A stretch of DNA of 51,061 nt. Source: Oscillospiraceae bacterium. Lineage in GTDB: Bacteria; Bacillota; Clostridia; Oscillospirales; Oscillospiraceae. The stretch's first letter is position 1. Each line of letters starts with the position of its first letter. The DNA is taken from the NCBI GenBank assembly GCA_021202845.1, contig JAJQCF010000027.1:1-51061 (forward strand), written 5' to 3'. The notes below the pieces were generated by a model. The model made no database searches. It was not told the DNA's origin and saw only the letters and a program-made list of their open reading frames with translations. The position numbers and the translations under genes are program-made. Of the stretch, positions 7,854-16,547 are shown one piece after another.

Positions 7854-10352
7854 ATGGCACTGAAAAAGAATGTTGACCCCACAACAATAGGAAGTTGGCA
7901 GGAGGTATTTGAACGCACCTGCTCCGACCGTGTTAAGACTGCAATTAAGAGAGCTGTCAGAACGCCGGAAATATGTCTTGACCATGCGCGCGCTGAACTC
8001 GCGGTGTCGAAAGAAACCGAAGGTATGAATCTGCCTCGGGTAACATATCGCGCTATGGTTTTTAAGCGTTATCTCGAAAACCGTAAGATATTTATTTCTG
8101 ACGGTGAGCTTATAGTGGGTCATGTTACAAGTAAACTACGAGCGTCTCCTATTTTTGCAGACCTGTATGCCGGCTTCTTTGATAGAGAACTTGGCGACCC
8201 CGAAAGGGACTTTCAAATCCGCCCGTTTGATGCGCACATCATCCATGAGGACGAGAGAAGAGAACTGCGGGAGGAGATAATTCCCTACTTCAGAGGAAAG
8301 ACCCTTGATACTTATATCTACCAAACAGATGAAGAGGATATTAAAGAAAAGGCTTTTGTTCTCACATCTAAATGCAAGCATATTGCGAATTTCGCGGATA
8401 TGATGACTACTGTAGACCCGGGGCATATGCTTGCTAACTATGAAAAAGTTCTTAAAATTGGCCTGAACGGTATAAAAGCTGAGGCTATTATGTTCAAAGA
8501 ACGAAATAACCGCGATTATATTCATTTTATGTCCAAGAAAAAAGATATATACTACGACGCGGTTATAACAGTTCTTGACGCGGCTATAGCTCATTGTCAG
8601 CGCTATTCACGTCTGGCAGCTGAAATGGCCGCAGCCGAAACAGATGAAGTAAGAAAAGCGGAACTGCTTGAAATATCACGCGTAACCGCAAAGGTGCCTG
8701 CGCAGCCCGCGGAGAGCTGGCAGGAAGCGCTGCAGGCAATGTGGTTTACACAAATGCTTATTCTCTGCGAACAGGTGAACTGGGGCGATTCTTTTGGCCG
8801 ATTCGACCAGTATATGTATCCGTACTATAAAAAGTCTGTCCTTGATGATAAGACGATTACAAGAGATGAAGCGCTTGAACTTCTTGAGATGTTCTTTGTC
8901 AAAACATCGGAGTTTACCGAAATTTATGACTATGTCGGAGCGTTGGTGCAAATAGGGTTCCCGATTTCTCAGAACCTGATAATCGGAGGTCAGACTCAGG
9001 AGGGTACCGATGCCTGCAATGATGTGACAATGTTGGTGCTGGATGCGGAAGAACAGGTCGGACTTATTCAGCCGGAGATAGCTTTCCGCATTTGGGAGGG
9101 TACACCATACAAATATTTGCGCCGCGCTACTGAGGTCGTCAGACTTGGCCGAGGTAAGCCCAAGTTTTACGGCGACAGAGTGGCGTTGAAAATGCTCAGA
9201 AGTGCCTATCCGTACCTGACGGACGAGGAACTGCGCGATTATGCTGTTATAGGCTGCATTGAACTTGGTATTCCGCACATAAGCAACTGTTTTAGCTGCA
9301 CGGGTATTACCAATGTGGCTAAGATGCTCGATATCGTTTTGCATAATGGCAAGTGTTCAATATGTGGGGAAGAAATCGGCCTAAAAACAGGAGACCCCAG
9401 AGATTTCAAAACATTTGATGAGTTTAAGGCTGCATTTGTAAAACAGATAATGTATTCAAACGAAATAGTGATGAAAGCAATTAAGGTTGAAATGGAGTGT
9501 CAAAAGGACTGGAACCCGTCTCCTTTCTGTTCTTCTCTGCTTGAAGGCCCGCTGGAAAAAGGCATGGACCTCGTTGAGGGCGGAGCCATAGATTCATCTT
9601 TCGGCATAATGATTGCCGGTTCTTCCAATGCAGCCGATTCTATGAGCGTTATTGAAAAGCTGATTTATGAGGATAAATCAGTTACTTGGGATGAGCTTTT
9701 GCAGGCGCTTGACGACAACTGGGTCGGACATGAACGGCTGCAGCAAATGGTTATCAATGCGGTGCCTAAATACGGAAATGACGATGACTATGCTGATGCA
9801 AATATGGCATGGGTACTCGACAACTGGTATAACAGTATCGAAGCTGGCAACAAACGGTTGGATTTGCTGCCCTCTTATGGAGGCAGATATAAGGGACTTA
9901 TAGCCCTGGGCAATACAGGCTGTTCTATGGGAGAAAATGTTGGAGCCCTGCCGGATGGACGAAAGAGCGGCGAGCCGCTGAACGATGGATTTTCACCGGT
10001 TCAGGGTCGCGACGTGAATGGACCCACCGCTGTGCTGAAGTCCATAAGTAAGCTGCCGAACTGCCGCTTCGAGGAAGGTACGCTGCTCAATCAGCGGCTT
10101 ATTCCGTCTCTCCTCTCCACAGATGAGGATATTGATAAGTTTGTCACTTATCTGAGGACAATGGAGGAACTTGGAGTATTTCACGTACAGTTCAACATTG
10201 TGGACTCAAAAGTGCTGCGCGCTGCGCTTGCCAATCCGGAACAGTATAAGGATTTGCTTGTCAGAGTTGCGAGTTACACCGCTTATTATGTTGAACTTGA
10301 CCCTGTTACCCAGCAGGACATTATTAACCGCACAGAACAGGGCACATGGTGA
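7854..10352 (+). CDS. Glycyl-radical-enzyme family protein with Gly-to-Ser at the radical site
   Basis: An 832-residue member of the pyruvate formate-lyase / glycyl-radical enzyme family. Typical segments are present: SWQEALQAMWF, GDSFGRFDQYMYPYY, and the active-site loop VIGCIELGIPH with the thiyl Cys at residue 468 and the following Glu, as in dehydratase and C-N-lyase members. The C-terminal glycyl-radical loop, normally RVxGY, reads VRVASYTAYYVEL: residue 807, where the radical Gly is expected, is Ser (codon AGT at 10272, one base from GGT). The rest of the loop and the tail QQDIINRTEQ are intact. Start ATG 7854 follows GGAGGT at 7841. The protein is full length. Without Gly it should not carry a canonical glycyl radical, so it may be inactive in this strain, a scaffold or pseudoenzyme, or misread. 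Confidence 0.9.
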   Translation: MALKKNVDPTTIGSWQEVFERTCSDRVKTAIKRAVRTPEICLDHARAELAVSKETEGMNLPRVTYRAMVFKRYLENRKIFISDGELIVGHVTSKLRASPIFADLYAGFFDRELGDPERDFQIRPFDAHIIHEDERRELREEIIPYFRGKTLDTYIYQTDEEDIKEKAFVLTSKCKHIANFADMMTTVDPGHMLANYEKVLKIGLNGIKAEAIMFKERNNRDYIHFMSKKKDIYYDAVITVLDAAIAHCQRYSRLAAEMAAAETDEVRKAELLEISRVTAKVPAQPAESWQEALQAMWFTQMLILCEQVNWGDSFGRFDQYMYPYYKKSVLDDKTITRDEALELLEMFFVKTSEFTEIYDYVGALVQIGFPISQNLIIGGQTQEGTDACNDVTMLVLDAEEQVGLIQPEIAFRIWEGTPYKYLRRATEVVRLGRGKPKFYGDRVALKMLRSAYPYLTDEELRDYAVIGCIELGIPHISNCFSCTGITNVAKMLDIVLHNGKCSICGEEIGLKTGDPRDFKTFDEFKAAFVKQIMYSNEIVMKAIKVEMECQKDWNPSPFCSSLLEGPLEKGMDLVEGGAIDSSFGIMIAGSSNAADSMSVIEKLIYEDKSVTWDELLQALDDNWVGHERLQQMVINAVPKYGNDDDYADANMAWVLDNWYNSIEAGNKRLDLLPSYGGRYKGLIALGNTGCSMGENVGALPDGRKSGEPLNDGFSPVQGRDVNGPTAVLKSISKLPNCRFEEGTLLNQRLIPSLLSTDEDIDKFVTYLRTMEELGVFHVQFNIVDSKVLRAALANPEQYKDLLVRVASYTAYYVELDPVTQQDIINRTEQGTW

Positions 10353-10418
10353 GCTAAACATATGCTGAGTGTGAATATAGTGAACCATGTCAATTATTAT
10401 TGAATTTAGGAGGAAGAT

Positions 10419-11849
10419 ATGGAAGCAAAAATGCTTATAAACGGGAAATTTACGGGTGCCTCGGACGGCGCGGTTCGGGAGTCTACGAATCCGCTGAACG
10501 GCAAGGTTCTCGGAACATATCCTGTAGCGACGAAAAAGGACGTTGAAGCTGCATTGGATGCGGCACAAATCGGAAAAAAAGCGTGGGCGGCAGCGTCGGT
10601 AAATCAACGCAAGGCAACTTTGCTGCGGGCTGCCGATATTTTCGAGCAACACGCCGAAGAACTTGCGCAGCTTCAGTGCAGCGAAATGGCCAAACCGATT
10701 CAACAGTGCCGCGGAGAGGCAGCGGAAATATCCCGCCTTTTCCGTTCGTGCGCAGCGGGGATTACTCATACTCATGGCGAGGTGTTCCCCAATAACGATG
10801 CCGCCGATGGACTGGGAGATTTAGCTATGACGGTGAATGAACCGCTTGGCGTTGTTGCCTGTATAGGGCCGTTTAACTATCCTGTCGGAACGTTGACTTT
10901 TAAGACCGCTCCTGCGCTTGCTATGGGTAACGCTGTAATTATAAAAGCACCTTCCGATGTATCGCTGACCGTACTCCGCTATACGGAAATTCTGAACAAG
11001 GCGGGATTCCCAGACTGCGTAATTCAGGCGGTTTCCGGTTCCGGTTCAACAGTTGGGGAATGGCTGATAGATACTCCCAAAATTAACGCCATAGGATTAA
11101 CTGGCTCTACCGCTGTCGGAAGCCATATCATGGAGGTTGCTGGAAAGCATTTTCACCGTGTTCTCCTTGAATTAGGAGGAAACAGTGCGACTATTATCAC
11201 CGAAAGCGCAAACCTTGAATATGCTGTCAAAGAATCCATGTGCCGTGCCGTGAACAACGGACAAGTATGCAGCACAGGGAAGCGTTTCCTTATCCAAAAC
11301 TCCGTTAAAGATAAGTATATTGAAATGCTTGCAGCGCGGCTGTCAAAGCTCAAACTCGGTGACCCCATGAACCCCGAAAACGATATGGGGCCGATGGTAA
11401 GCGAAAAGGCGGCTATCGGCATAGAGCAGCAAATAAACCTTAGTATCTCTCAAGGAGCAAAACTTATATGCGGAGGACAACGGGACGGCGCATTTATAAC
11501 CCCGACCATTTTAGACTGCCCGAAAGATGCGGACGTCGCGCGCGATATGGAGATTTTCGGGCCGGTATGGACAGTTATCGGATTCGACACGGAAGACGAG
11601 GCTGTGGAAATCGCCAATAACTCAATTTATGGTTTGACCGGCGGAGTTATTACGGACGATATGCAGCATGGAATAACTCTTGCTGCAAGGCTTGAGGCCG
11701 GAACAGTTGTGTGCAACGGTGCCTGCCACTGGCGTCGAGACACAGCTCCGTTCGGCGGATACAAGAGCAGCGGCATCGGGCGCGAGGGAATTCTTGATTT
11801 GCTCAGCGAATTTTCTCAGCGCAAGACAATTGTCATTAAAGGTTTGTAA
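10419..11849 (+). CDS. NAD(P)-dependent aldehyde dehydrogenase
   Basis: A 476-residue aldehyde dehydrogenase of normal length. The catalytic Cys is in NNGQVCSTGKRF, the general-base Glu in LLELGGNSATII, and the family C-terminal motif in FGGYKSSGIGREG. It resembles succinate-semialdehyde or lactaldehyde dehydrogenases and would oxidise an aldehyde to a carboxylic acid without CoA. AGGAGGAAG precedes ATG 10419. It is the last gene of the operon that begins at 1794, 66 bases after the GRE stop; GREs often produce aldehydes, so it probably handles the product of that step. Confidence 0.9.
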   Translation: MEAKMLINGKFTGASDGAVRESTNPLNGKVLGTYPVATKKDVEAALDAAQIGKKAWAAASVNQRKATLLRAADIFEQHAEELAQLQCSEMAKPIQQCRGEAAEISRLFRSCAAGITHTHGEVFPNNDAADGLGDLAMTVNEPLGVVACIGPFNYPVGTLTFKTAPALAMGNAVIIKAPSDVSLTVLRYTEILNKAGFPDCVIQAVSGSGSTVGEWLIDTPKINAIGLTGSTAVGSHIMEVAGKHFHRVLLELGGNSATIITESANLEYAVKESMCRAVNNGQVCSTGKRFLIQNSVKDKYIEMLAARLSKLKLGDPMNPENDMGPMVSEKAAIGIEQQINLSISQGAKLICGGQRDGAFITPTILDCPKDADVARDMEIFGPVWTVIGFDTEDEAVEIANNSIYGLTGGVITDDMQHGITLAARLEAGTVVCNGACHWRRDTAPFGGYKSSGIGREGILDLLSEFSQRKTIVIKGL

Positions 11850-11896
11850 ATAATTTGTAAATCACTATCTACTCCTTCTACCCCTTCCTTTTTTCG

Positions 11897-11938
11897 CAAA
11901 AAGTGTTGGCAACTTCTTATGAAGCCCGACACTTTTTG
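11897..11938. terminator. Terminator-like hairpin between convergent genes
   Basis: A 13-bp stem with one G-U pair (arms 11897-11909 and 11926-11938, 16-base loop). It lies between the stops of the aldehyde dehydrogenase and the convergent LysR gene. The arms contain A5 and T5 runs, but no separate T run follows on either strand, so strength is uncertain. Confidence 0.5.
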
Positions 11939-11955
11939 TGCATTTAAGCGTAAAC

Positions 11956-12867
11956 TTATTCGCTCGTAGGCAGCGACCAAACGGACATATTTTCAAGGTA
12001 CAGCTTGGCGAACTTTTGGATTGAGGTGTTGTCGTTGTCCTTTTTATATATGATGCACAGCTCGCGTTCGCAGCCGGGGTCTTTTAGCAGGCGGAAGGCG
12101 AGGAAGTCGGATTCCTGTGCGCGCATATGCTTGCCGACAACGGTTATACCGTCGCCTCGGCGTATGGCCATCATCAGCGCCTCCATTTGGTTGAACATAC
12201 CGGGGCCTTTGGGCGTGAAGCCAGCGGCCTTACACAGGCTGGCCGTGTGCCGCCATGAGTTGAAAAAATAAATGTTATCGACGCTCAAAAATATTTTGTC
12301 CTGCAAGTCCTTCAGGCACACAGTTTCCTTTTGCGCCAGAGGGTCCTCCGCCGACATGAGAACGCCCAGCGGTTCCTTATAAAGAGGTATTATGCACGTA
12401 CTGTTCTCGTCCAGCACTCGGTAGCGCGGCAGTATTGCCAAGTCAATTTTTCCGCGGTTGAACAGCTTGATGACCTCGTGCGGGTCGCCGACGCTGTATT
12501 GGAGCTTTATATCGGTGTACGTGCGCTCGAACTGTTCGGGCACGTCCCGCAGGTAGTCCTTCATGGCGTAGTAGGGGACACCGATGCAGAGTCGGTTGTT
12601 GAAGCCGCTTTTCATTATCCTCAGCCGCGAGCAGATGTCGTCGTAGTCGTCCAGCAGAGCGTCTATGCGGTCGCGGAACATCTCTCCCGCCGGAGTGAGT
12701 GAGACGGACTGCGTGTTGCGGCGCAGCAGCTTTATGTCCAGCTCCTGTTCAAGCGAGGCCATATGGCGGCTCAGGGCGGACTGCGTTATAAACAAACTGT
12801 CGGCCGCAGCGGTAAAATTGAGCCGCTTGGCGAGCACAATAAACTGCCGCAAATATTCAATTTCCAT
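11956..12867 (-). CDS. LysR-family regulator next to the transhydroxylase operon
   Basis: A 303-residue LysR-type regulator with the N-terminal helix-turn-helix in NFTAAADSLFITQSALSRHM (about residues 17-36) and a complete C-terminal sensing domain. It starts at ATG 12867 and is transcribed away from the AthL/AthS and TRAP operon, with 183 bases between the two starts. This arrangement suggests that it activates the operon in response to an aromatic substrate, which is inference. It is only distantly similar to the LysR protein at 685-1581 outside the DNA-binding domain. Confidence 0.92.
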   Translation of the reverse strand: MEIEYLRQFIVLAKRLNFTAAADSLFITQSALSRHMASLEQELDIKLLRRNTQSVSLTPAGEMFRDRIDALLDDYDDICSRLRIMKSGFNNRLCIGVPYYAMKDYLRDVPEQFERTYTDIKLQYSVGDPHEVIKLFNRGKIDLAILPRYRVLDENSTCIIPLYKEPLGVLMSAEDPLAQKETVCLKDLQDKIFLSVDNIYFFNSWRHTASLCKAAGFTPKGPGMFNQMEALMMAIRRGDGITVVGKHMRAQESDFLAFRLLKDPGCERELCIIYKKDNDNTSIQKFAKLYLENMSVWSLPTSE

Positions 12868-12943
12868 AAATCACATTTCTCCCTGTCGTGCCAGCAATCG
12901 CGTGCCGTTATGACGTTTTTGCATTAAGCTACTTTTTTAATCA

Positions 12944-12973
12944 TTGGACATAATTATAGCCTCGATGTATACT
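12944..12973 (+). promoter_or_regulatory. Candidate promoter of the athL operon
   Basis: TTGGAC at 12944-12949 and TATACT at 12968-12973 with an 18-base spacer, in the LysR divergent region. The leader to ATG 13051 would be about 70 bases. Confidence 0.45.
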
Positions 12974-13050
12974 TGGTGTCAAGCCTTAAAGAAATTTTTC
13001 AGAAGCAGCCGGCCGCAGCACTATCTGGGCTTGAAGGGAGAAACAGGTAC

Positions 13051-15633
13051 ATGTCGGTACAAATTTCTTACACAAACACACTGGGCGGACCAGCGGAGGT
13101 ACAGGTAGAGGACGGGAAGATACGCCGAATCCGCCCCATAACGCTCCGCGAGGACGACCCCAAGGGCTGGACTATACAGGCCCGCGGCAAGAGCTTTACG
13201 CCGCCGCGCAAGGTCACCATGACCGCTCTCGGATTGCAGGACAAGGACAAATGTTATGCATACGATAGATTACTCTATCCCCTGATTCGAGAGGACTTCG
13301 TAGAAACTCCCGACGGAAAAAACAGGAACACAGAGAACCGTGGCAAATCGGGCTACCGCAGAGCCACTTGGGACGAGGCTCTGGGGCTTGTTTCGCGCGA
13401 AATCAAGCGTCTTCAGTCAACCTATGGCAAGGAAACGATTACCGCCTGCACCGGTTCGCACCACAGCTGGGGACTCGTGGGTTACAAGCTCTCGGCCTTC
13501 AAGCGCTTTTTCAATATGCTGGGCTACACTCAGGTTCAGGATAACCCCGACTCTTGGGAGGGCTTCCACTGGGGAGCTTCGCACGTTTACGGACATTACT
13601 GGCGTCTCGGCTGCCCTGAGCCGTTCGACTTGCTGGAGGACTGCCTGAAGAACACCGACACACTGGTATTCTGGTCGCATGACCCCGACTCCACGCACTC
13701 CTGCTACTCGGCAAATGAGGGCAATATATGGCGCAAGTGGTTCAAGGAGCTCGGCATTTCGGTAATTTATGTTGACCCGTTCGTCAACTTCACTGCGGTA
13801 AAGCAGGGCGATAAATATATCACGCCGAGACCCGGCACGGACTCGGCGGTGCTGGAGGCCATAGCATACGTCTGGCTCACCGAGGACACCTACGACCACG
13901 AGTACGTTCAGCAGCATGTTCACCGCTTTGACGAGTGGGCGCAGCGGATAATCGGCAACGGCCCCGACCATACGGCAAAAACGCCGAAGTGGGCGGAGGA
14001 GATAAGCGGCGTGCGCGCGCCGGTTATAAAAGCGCTCGCCAGACGCTGGGCCTCGACAAACACAATGGGCGGCTCCGGCGTCCGCGTCGGCTGGGGCGGC
14101 GCCTGCCGCACGGATAACGGCACGGACTATTCCAGACTTATGGTTCAGCTCTTCGCCATGCAGGGCATGGGCAAGCCGGGTCGCAATATGTGGACGGCGA
14201 ACGCTGGTGCGCCGATGGACTATAACTTCTGGTTCGGCGGCTACTCCGACCCCAAGAGCACCATAGCCAACGAGCCGGTGGCCGACCACACCGCCGTCAA
14301 CTGCGTTGAGCAAAAGCTCTACCGCGCCACGCTGCCGGAGGCCATTTTGACGGGTCACGACGAGTGGAACGGCGACGGCTTCTGCGGCCAGAGCTTGGAG
14401 CAACAGTTCGTGCGCCACGTCTACCCGCTGCCCGGGTGCAGCAAGGTGCATATGCTCTACCGCTACGGCGGAAACTTCTTCGGCACGATGATAAACACCA
14501 ACCGCTGGAGCGAAATGTACCAGAGTCCGGAGCTGGAGTTCACCGTGAGCCAAGATTTGCACCTCACCCCCGAGGGCAAGTTCTGCGATGTGATTTTGCC
14601 TGCCTGCACTCCGCTGGAGCGCACGGATATAGGCGAGTTCTGCTCCAGCGGCAACAGCGGCTACGCCTCCCACGGGCAGAGCGGCAACAACTGGCAGGTG
14701 ATAGTCTACCAGAAAAAGGCCATTGAGCCACTGGGCGAGTCGCGCAGCGATTATTGGATATTCAGCCAGCTGGCTTACCGCCTCGGATTCGGCGACGAAT
14801 TTACCGAGGGTCGCGACGAAGAAGGCTGGTGCAAGAGATTTTGGGAGTGCTCCGACCTCTGCAAGCGTATCGGCTGGGAGGAGTTCAAGGAGCGAGGATA
14901 TTATATCCCGGGTCTTCCTGAAAATTGGGAGCGCCGCTGGGCTTTCCGCTGGTTTGCCGAGGGCACGGAGTGCAAAATGGTGCGCGACGAGTGCATGAAA
15001 GAGGGCAAGCTGGGTACCAGAACCGGCAAAATGGAGTTCGTCTCCGAGCTTTTGGAGGAAATGGAACCGAACGACCCCGTGCGTGGCCCGATGGCCTTCT
15101 ACAAGCCAAGCCGCGAGGGACACTGCTCTCCGCTGTACAAAAAGTACCCCTTGCAGCTCATTTGTCCGCACCCGCGCTTTGGCTTCCATACGCAGTACGA
15201 CCAGCACAACAAGTGGCTCTGGGAGGTTCCCGAGCATCGGCAAGTCGTGGAGGGCAACCCCTATGCCATAATCCGCATCCACCCCGTTCGCGCGGCGGAG
15301 CGCGGCATAAAGGACGGAGACATCGTCGAGGTGTACAACGACCGCGGCTCTATTCTCTGCATGGCTAAGGTGACGAACAGGCTGGAGGAGCACACGGTGC
15401 ATCTCTACGGCTCCTCGGGTATGTACGAGCCCATAGTTCCCGGCGAGAGAAGCACGGACAAGGGCGGCTGCGCCAACATTCTTGTCTCGCCGAATATGAT
15501 TGAAGGCCGCTGGATACCGGGCATGACCCCGAACTCCACGCTGGTGGAAATGAGAGTTTACGATAAGCCGCTTGTACCGGGCATGGTCCTCAACGGCCTG
15601 CTGGAAAAAGCATACGGAGGTGCCGGAGCATGA
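13051..15633 (+). CDS. athL: Molybdenum hydroxytransferase large subunit, AthL-like
   Basis: An 860-residue DMSO-reductase-family molybdopterin enzyme. It closely resembles the pyrogallol-phloroglucinol transhydroxylase large subunit of Pelobacter acidigallici, as I remember that sequence: the N-terminus lacks the usual [4Fe-4S] Cys set, and conserved blocks GSHHSWG, NPDSWEGFHWG, GWGGACR and MDYNFWF are present. The catalytic His, Asp and Tyr of AthL (144, 174, 404) correspond to H137, D167 and Y391 here. S168 follows the Asp and would be the Mo ligand. No Tat signal is seen, so it is cytoplasmic. ATG 13051 fits the family N-terminus; an in-frame TTG lies 78 bases upstream. It overlaps athS by 4 bases. 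Related gut enzymes dehydroxylate catechols, so the exact reaction is open. Confidence 0.85.
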   Translation: MSVQISYTNTLGGPAEVQVEDGKIRRIRPITLREDDPKGWTIQARGKSFTPPRKVTMTALGLQDKDKCYAYDRLLYPLIREDFVETPDGKNRNTENRGKSGYRRATWDEALGLVSREIKRLQSTYGKETITACTGSHHSWGLVGYKLSAFKRFFNMLGYTQVQDNPDSWEGFHWGASHVYGHYWRLGCPEPFDLLEDCLKNTDTLVFWSHDPDSTHSCYSANEGNIWRKWFKELGISVIYVDPFVNFTAVKQGDKYITPRPGTDSAVLEAIAYVWLTEDTYDHEYVQQHVHRFDEWAQRIIGNGPDHTAKTPKWAEEISGVRAPVIKALARRWASTNTMGGSGVRVGWGGACRTDNGTDYSRLMVQLFAMQGMGKPGRNMWTANAGAPMDYNFWFGGYSDPKSTIANEPVADHTAVNCVEQKLYRATLPEAILTGHDEWNGDGFCGQSLEQQFVRHVYPLPGCSKVHMLYRYGGNFFGTMINTNRWSEMYQSPELEFTVSQDLHLTPEGKFCDVILPACTPLERTDIGEFCSSGNSGYASHGQSGNNWQVIVYQKKAIEPLGESRSDYWIFSQLAYRLGFGDEFTEGRDEEGWCKRFWECSDLCKRIGWEEFKERGYYIPGLPENWERRWAFRWFAEGTECKMVRDECMKEGKLGTRTGKMEFVSELLEEMEPNDPVRGPMAFYKPSREGHCSPLYKKYPLQLICPHPRFGFHTQYDQHNKWLWEVPEHRQVVEGNPYAIIRIHPVRAAERGIKDGDIVEVYNDRGSILCMAKVTNRLEEHTVHLYGSSGMYEPIVPGERSTDKGGCANILVSPNMIEGRWIPGMTPNSTLVEMRVYDKPLVPGMVLNGLLEKAYGGAGA

Positions 15634-16478
15634 GATACGGAATAGCTGTAAACACAGATAATTGCATGGAGTGCTACAACTGCTTCATGGCCTGCAAGGA
15701 CGAGCACTGCGGCTTTGCCACCGCAGTTTCCGCCCCGCAGCCGCACGAGGGGCAGCACTGGGTAAGAATAGACTCCAAAGAGCGCGGAAACGACAACCGC
15801 AAGGTTAAGACCAGCAATGTGGCCATAATGTGCTCGCACTGCGAAAACCCCGTTTGTATGTCCGCCGCCACCGACGGCGCGGTTTACAAGCGCCCCGACG
15901 GCATTGTTATAATCGACCCCGAAAAGGCTAAGGGACAGAAGCAGATTGTTGATGCCTGCCCGATACACGCCGTGTTCTGGAACGAGGAGCTTCAGCTTCC
16001 GCAAAAATGCACCATGTGCGCCCACCTGCTGGACGAGGGCTATGCCAAGCCACGCTGCGTGGAGGCCTGCCCCAACGAAGCGCTCTACTTTGGCGATTTG
16101 GACGACCCCGAGAGCGAGGTTAGCAAGGTCATAGCCAAGGAAAAGCAAACTCCGCTGCCGGAGCTTGCCGGACGCGAAACTGCGGTGAAGTACCTCAATA
16201 TACCCACTCGCTTCCTCGCCGGCAGCGTATATCTCCCGGGCGACGAGACGGGCGAAGACCCCGCTGCGGGAGCCGAGGTGACGCTTGTCCGTGCGGACAA
16301 CGGAGAGAAAATAACCGTAAAGACCAACTACTTCGGAGACTGGGAACGGGAGTGGCTGGAGCCGAATACAGAGTACGCAATTAACGTCTCGCTCTCCGGC
16401 TATGAACCCGTCAGCCTGACGGCCACGACGGATATAGACAGATACGTGGGAGAAATTATACTGCAAAAGGCGAAATAA
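15630..16478 (+). CDS. athS: Molybdenum hydroxytransferase iron-sulfur subunit, AthS-like
   Basis: A 282-residue electron-transfer subunit. The first 170 residues carry ferredoxin-type Cys clusters: CMECYNCFMACKDEHC, CSHCENPVC, then CPIHAVFW, CTMCAH and RCVEACPNEAL, enough for several [4Fe-4S] centres. About 90 C-terminal residues form a carboxypeptidase-regulatory / Cna-B-like beta domain (GAEVTLVRADNG, TNYFGDWE). The P. acidigallici transhydroxylase small subunit has the same extra domain, which strongly supports the AthL/AthS call over a generic DMSO-reductase beta subunit. The start overlaps the athL stop (ATGA), so the two are translationally coupled and should form a heterodimer. Confidence 0.87.
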   Translation: MRYGIAVNTDNCMECYNCFMACKDEHCGFATAVSAPQPHEGQHWVRIDSKERGNDNRKVKTSNVAIMCSHCENPVCMSAATDGAVYKRPDGIVIIDPEKAKGQKQIVDACPIHAVFWNEELQLPQKCTMCAHLLDEGYAKPRCVEACPNEALYFGDLDDPESEVSKVIAKEKQTPLPELAGRETAVKYLNIPTRFLAGSVYLPGDETGEDPAAGAEVTLVRADNGEKITVKTNYFGDWEREWLEPNTEYAINVSLSGYEPVSLTATTDIDRYVGEIILQKAK

Positions 16479-16486
16479 TGATGTAA

Positions 16487-16510
16487 AGCTCCCTCCGGCT
16501 TAGGGGAGCT
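16487..16510 (+). other. Intercistronic hairpin between athS and dctP
   Basis: An 8-bp stem (16487-16494 with 16503-16510, one G-U) directly after the athS stop. No T run follows. It may be a partial terminator, an mRNA-processing site, or a copy of a dispersed clostridial palindrome. Confidence 0.35.
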
Positions 16511-16547
16511 GAACATAAAAAATTCAGAAAAAAGGAAGGAATTAAGA

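Noticed and set aside
13417-15402. A 661-codon open frame on the minus strand opposite athL
   Set aside because: It is antisense to a clearly recognisable enzyme in a GC-rich region where stop codons are rare. Its product has no family motif and no ribosome binding site.
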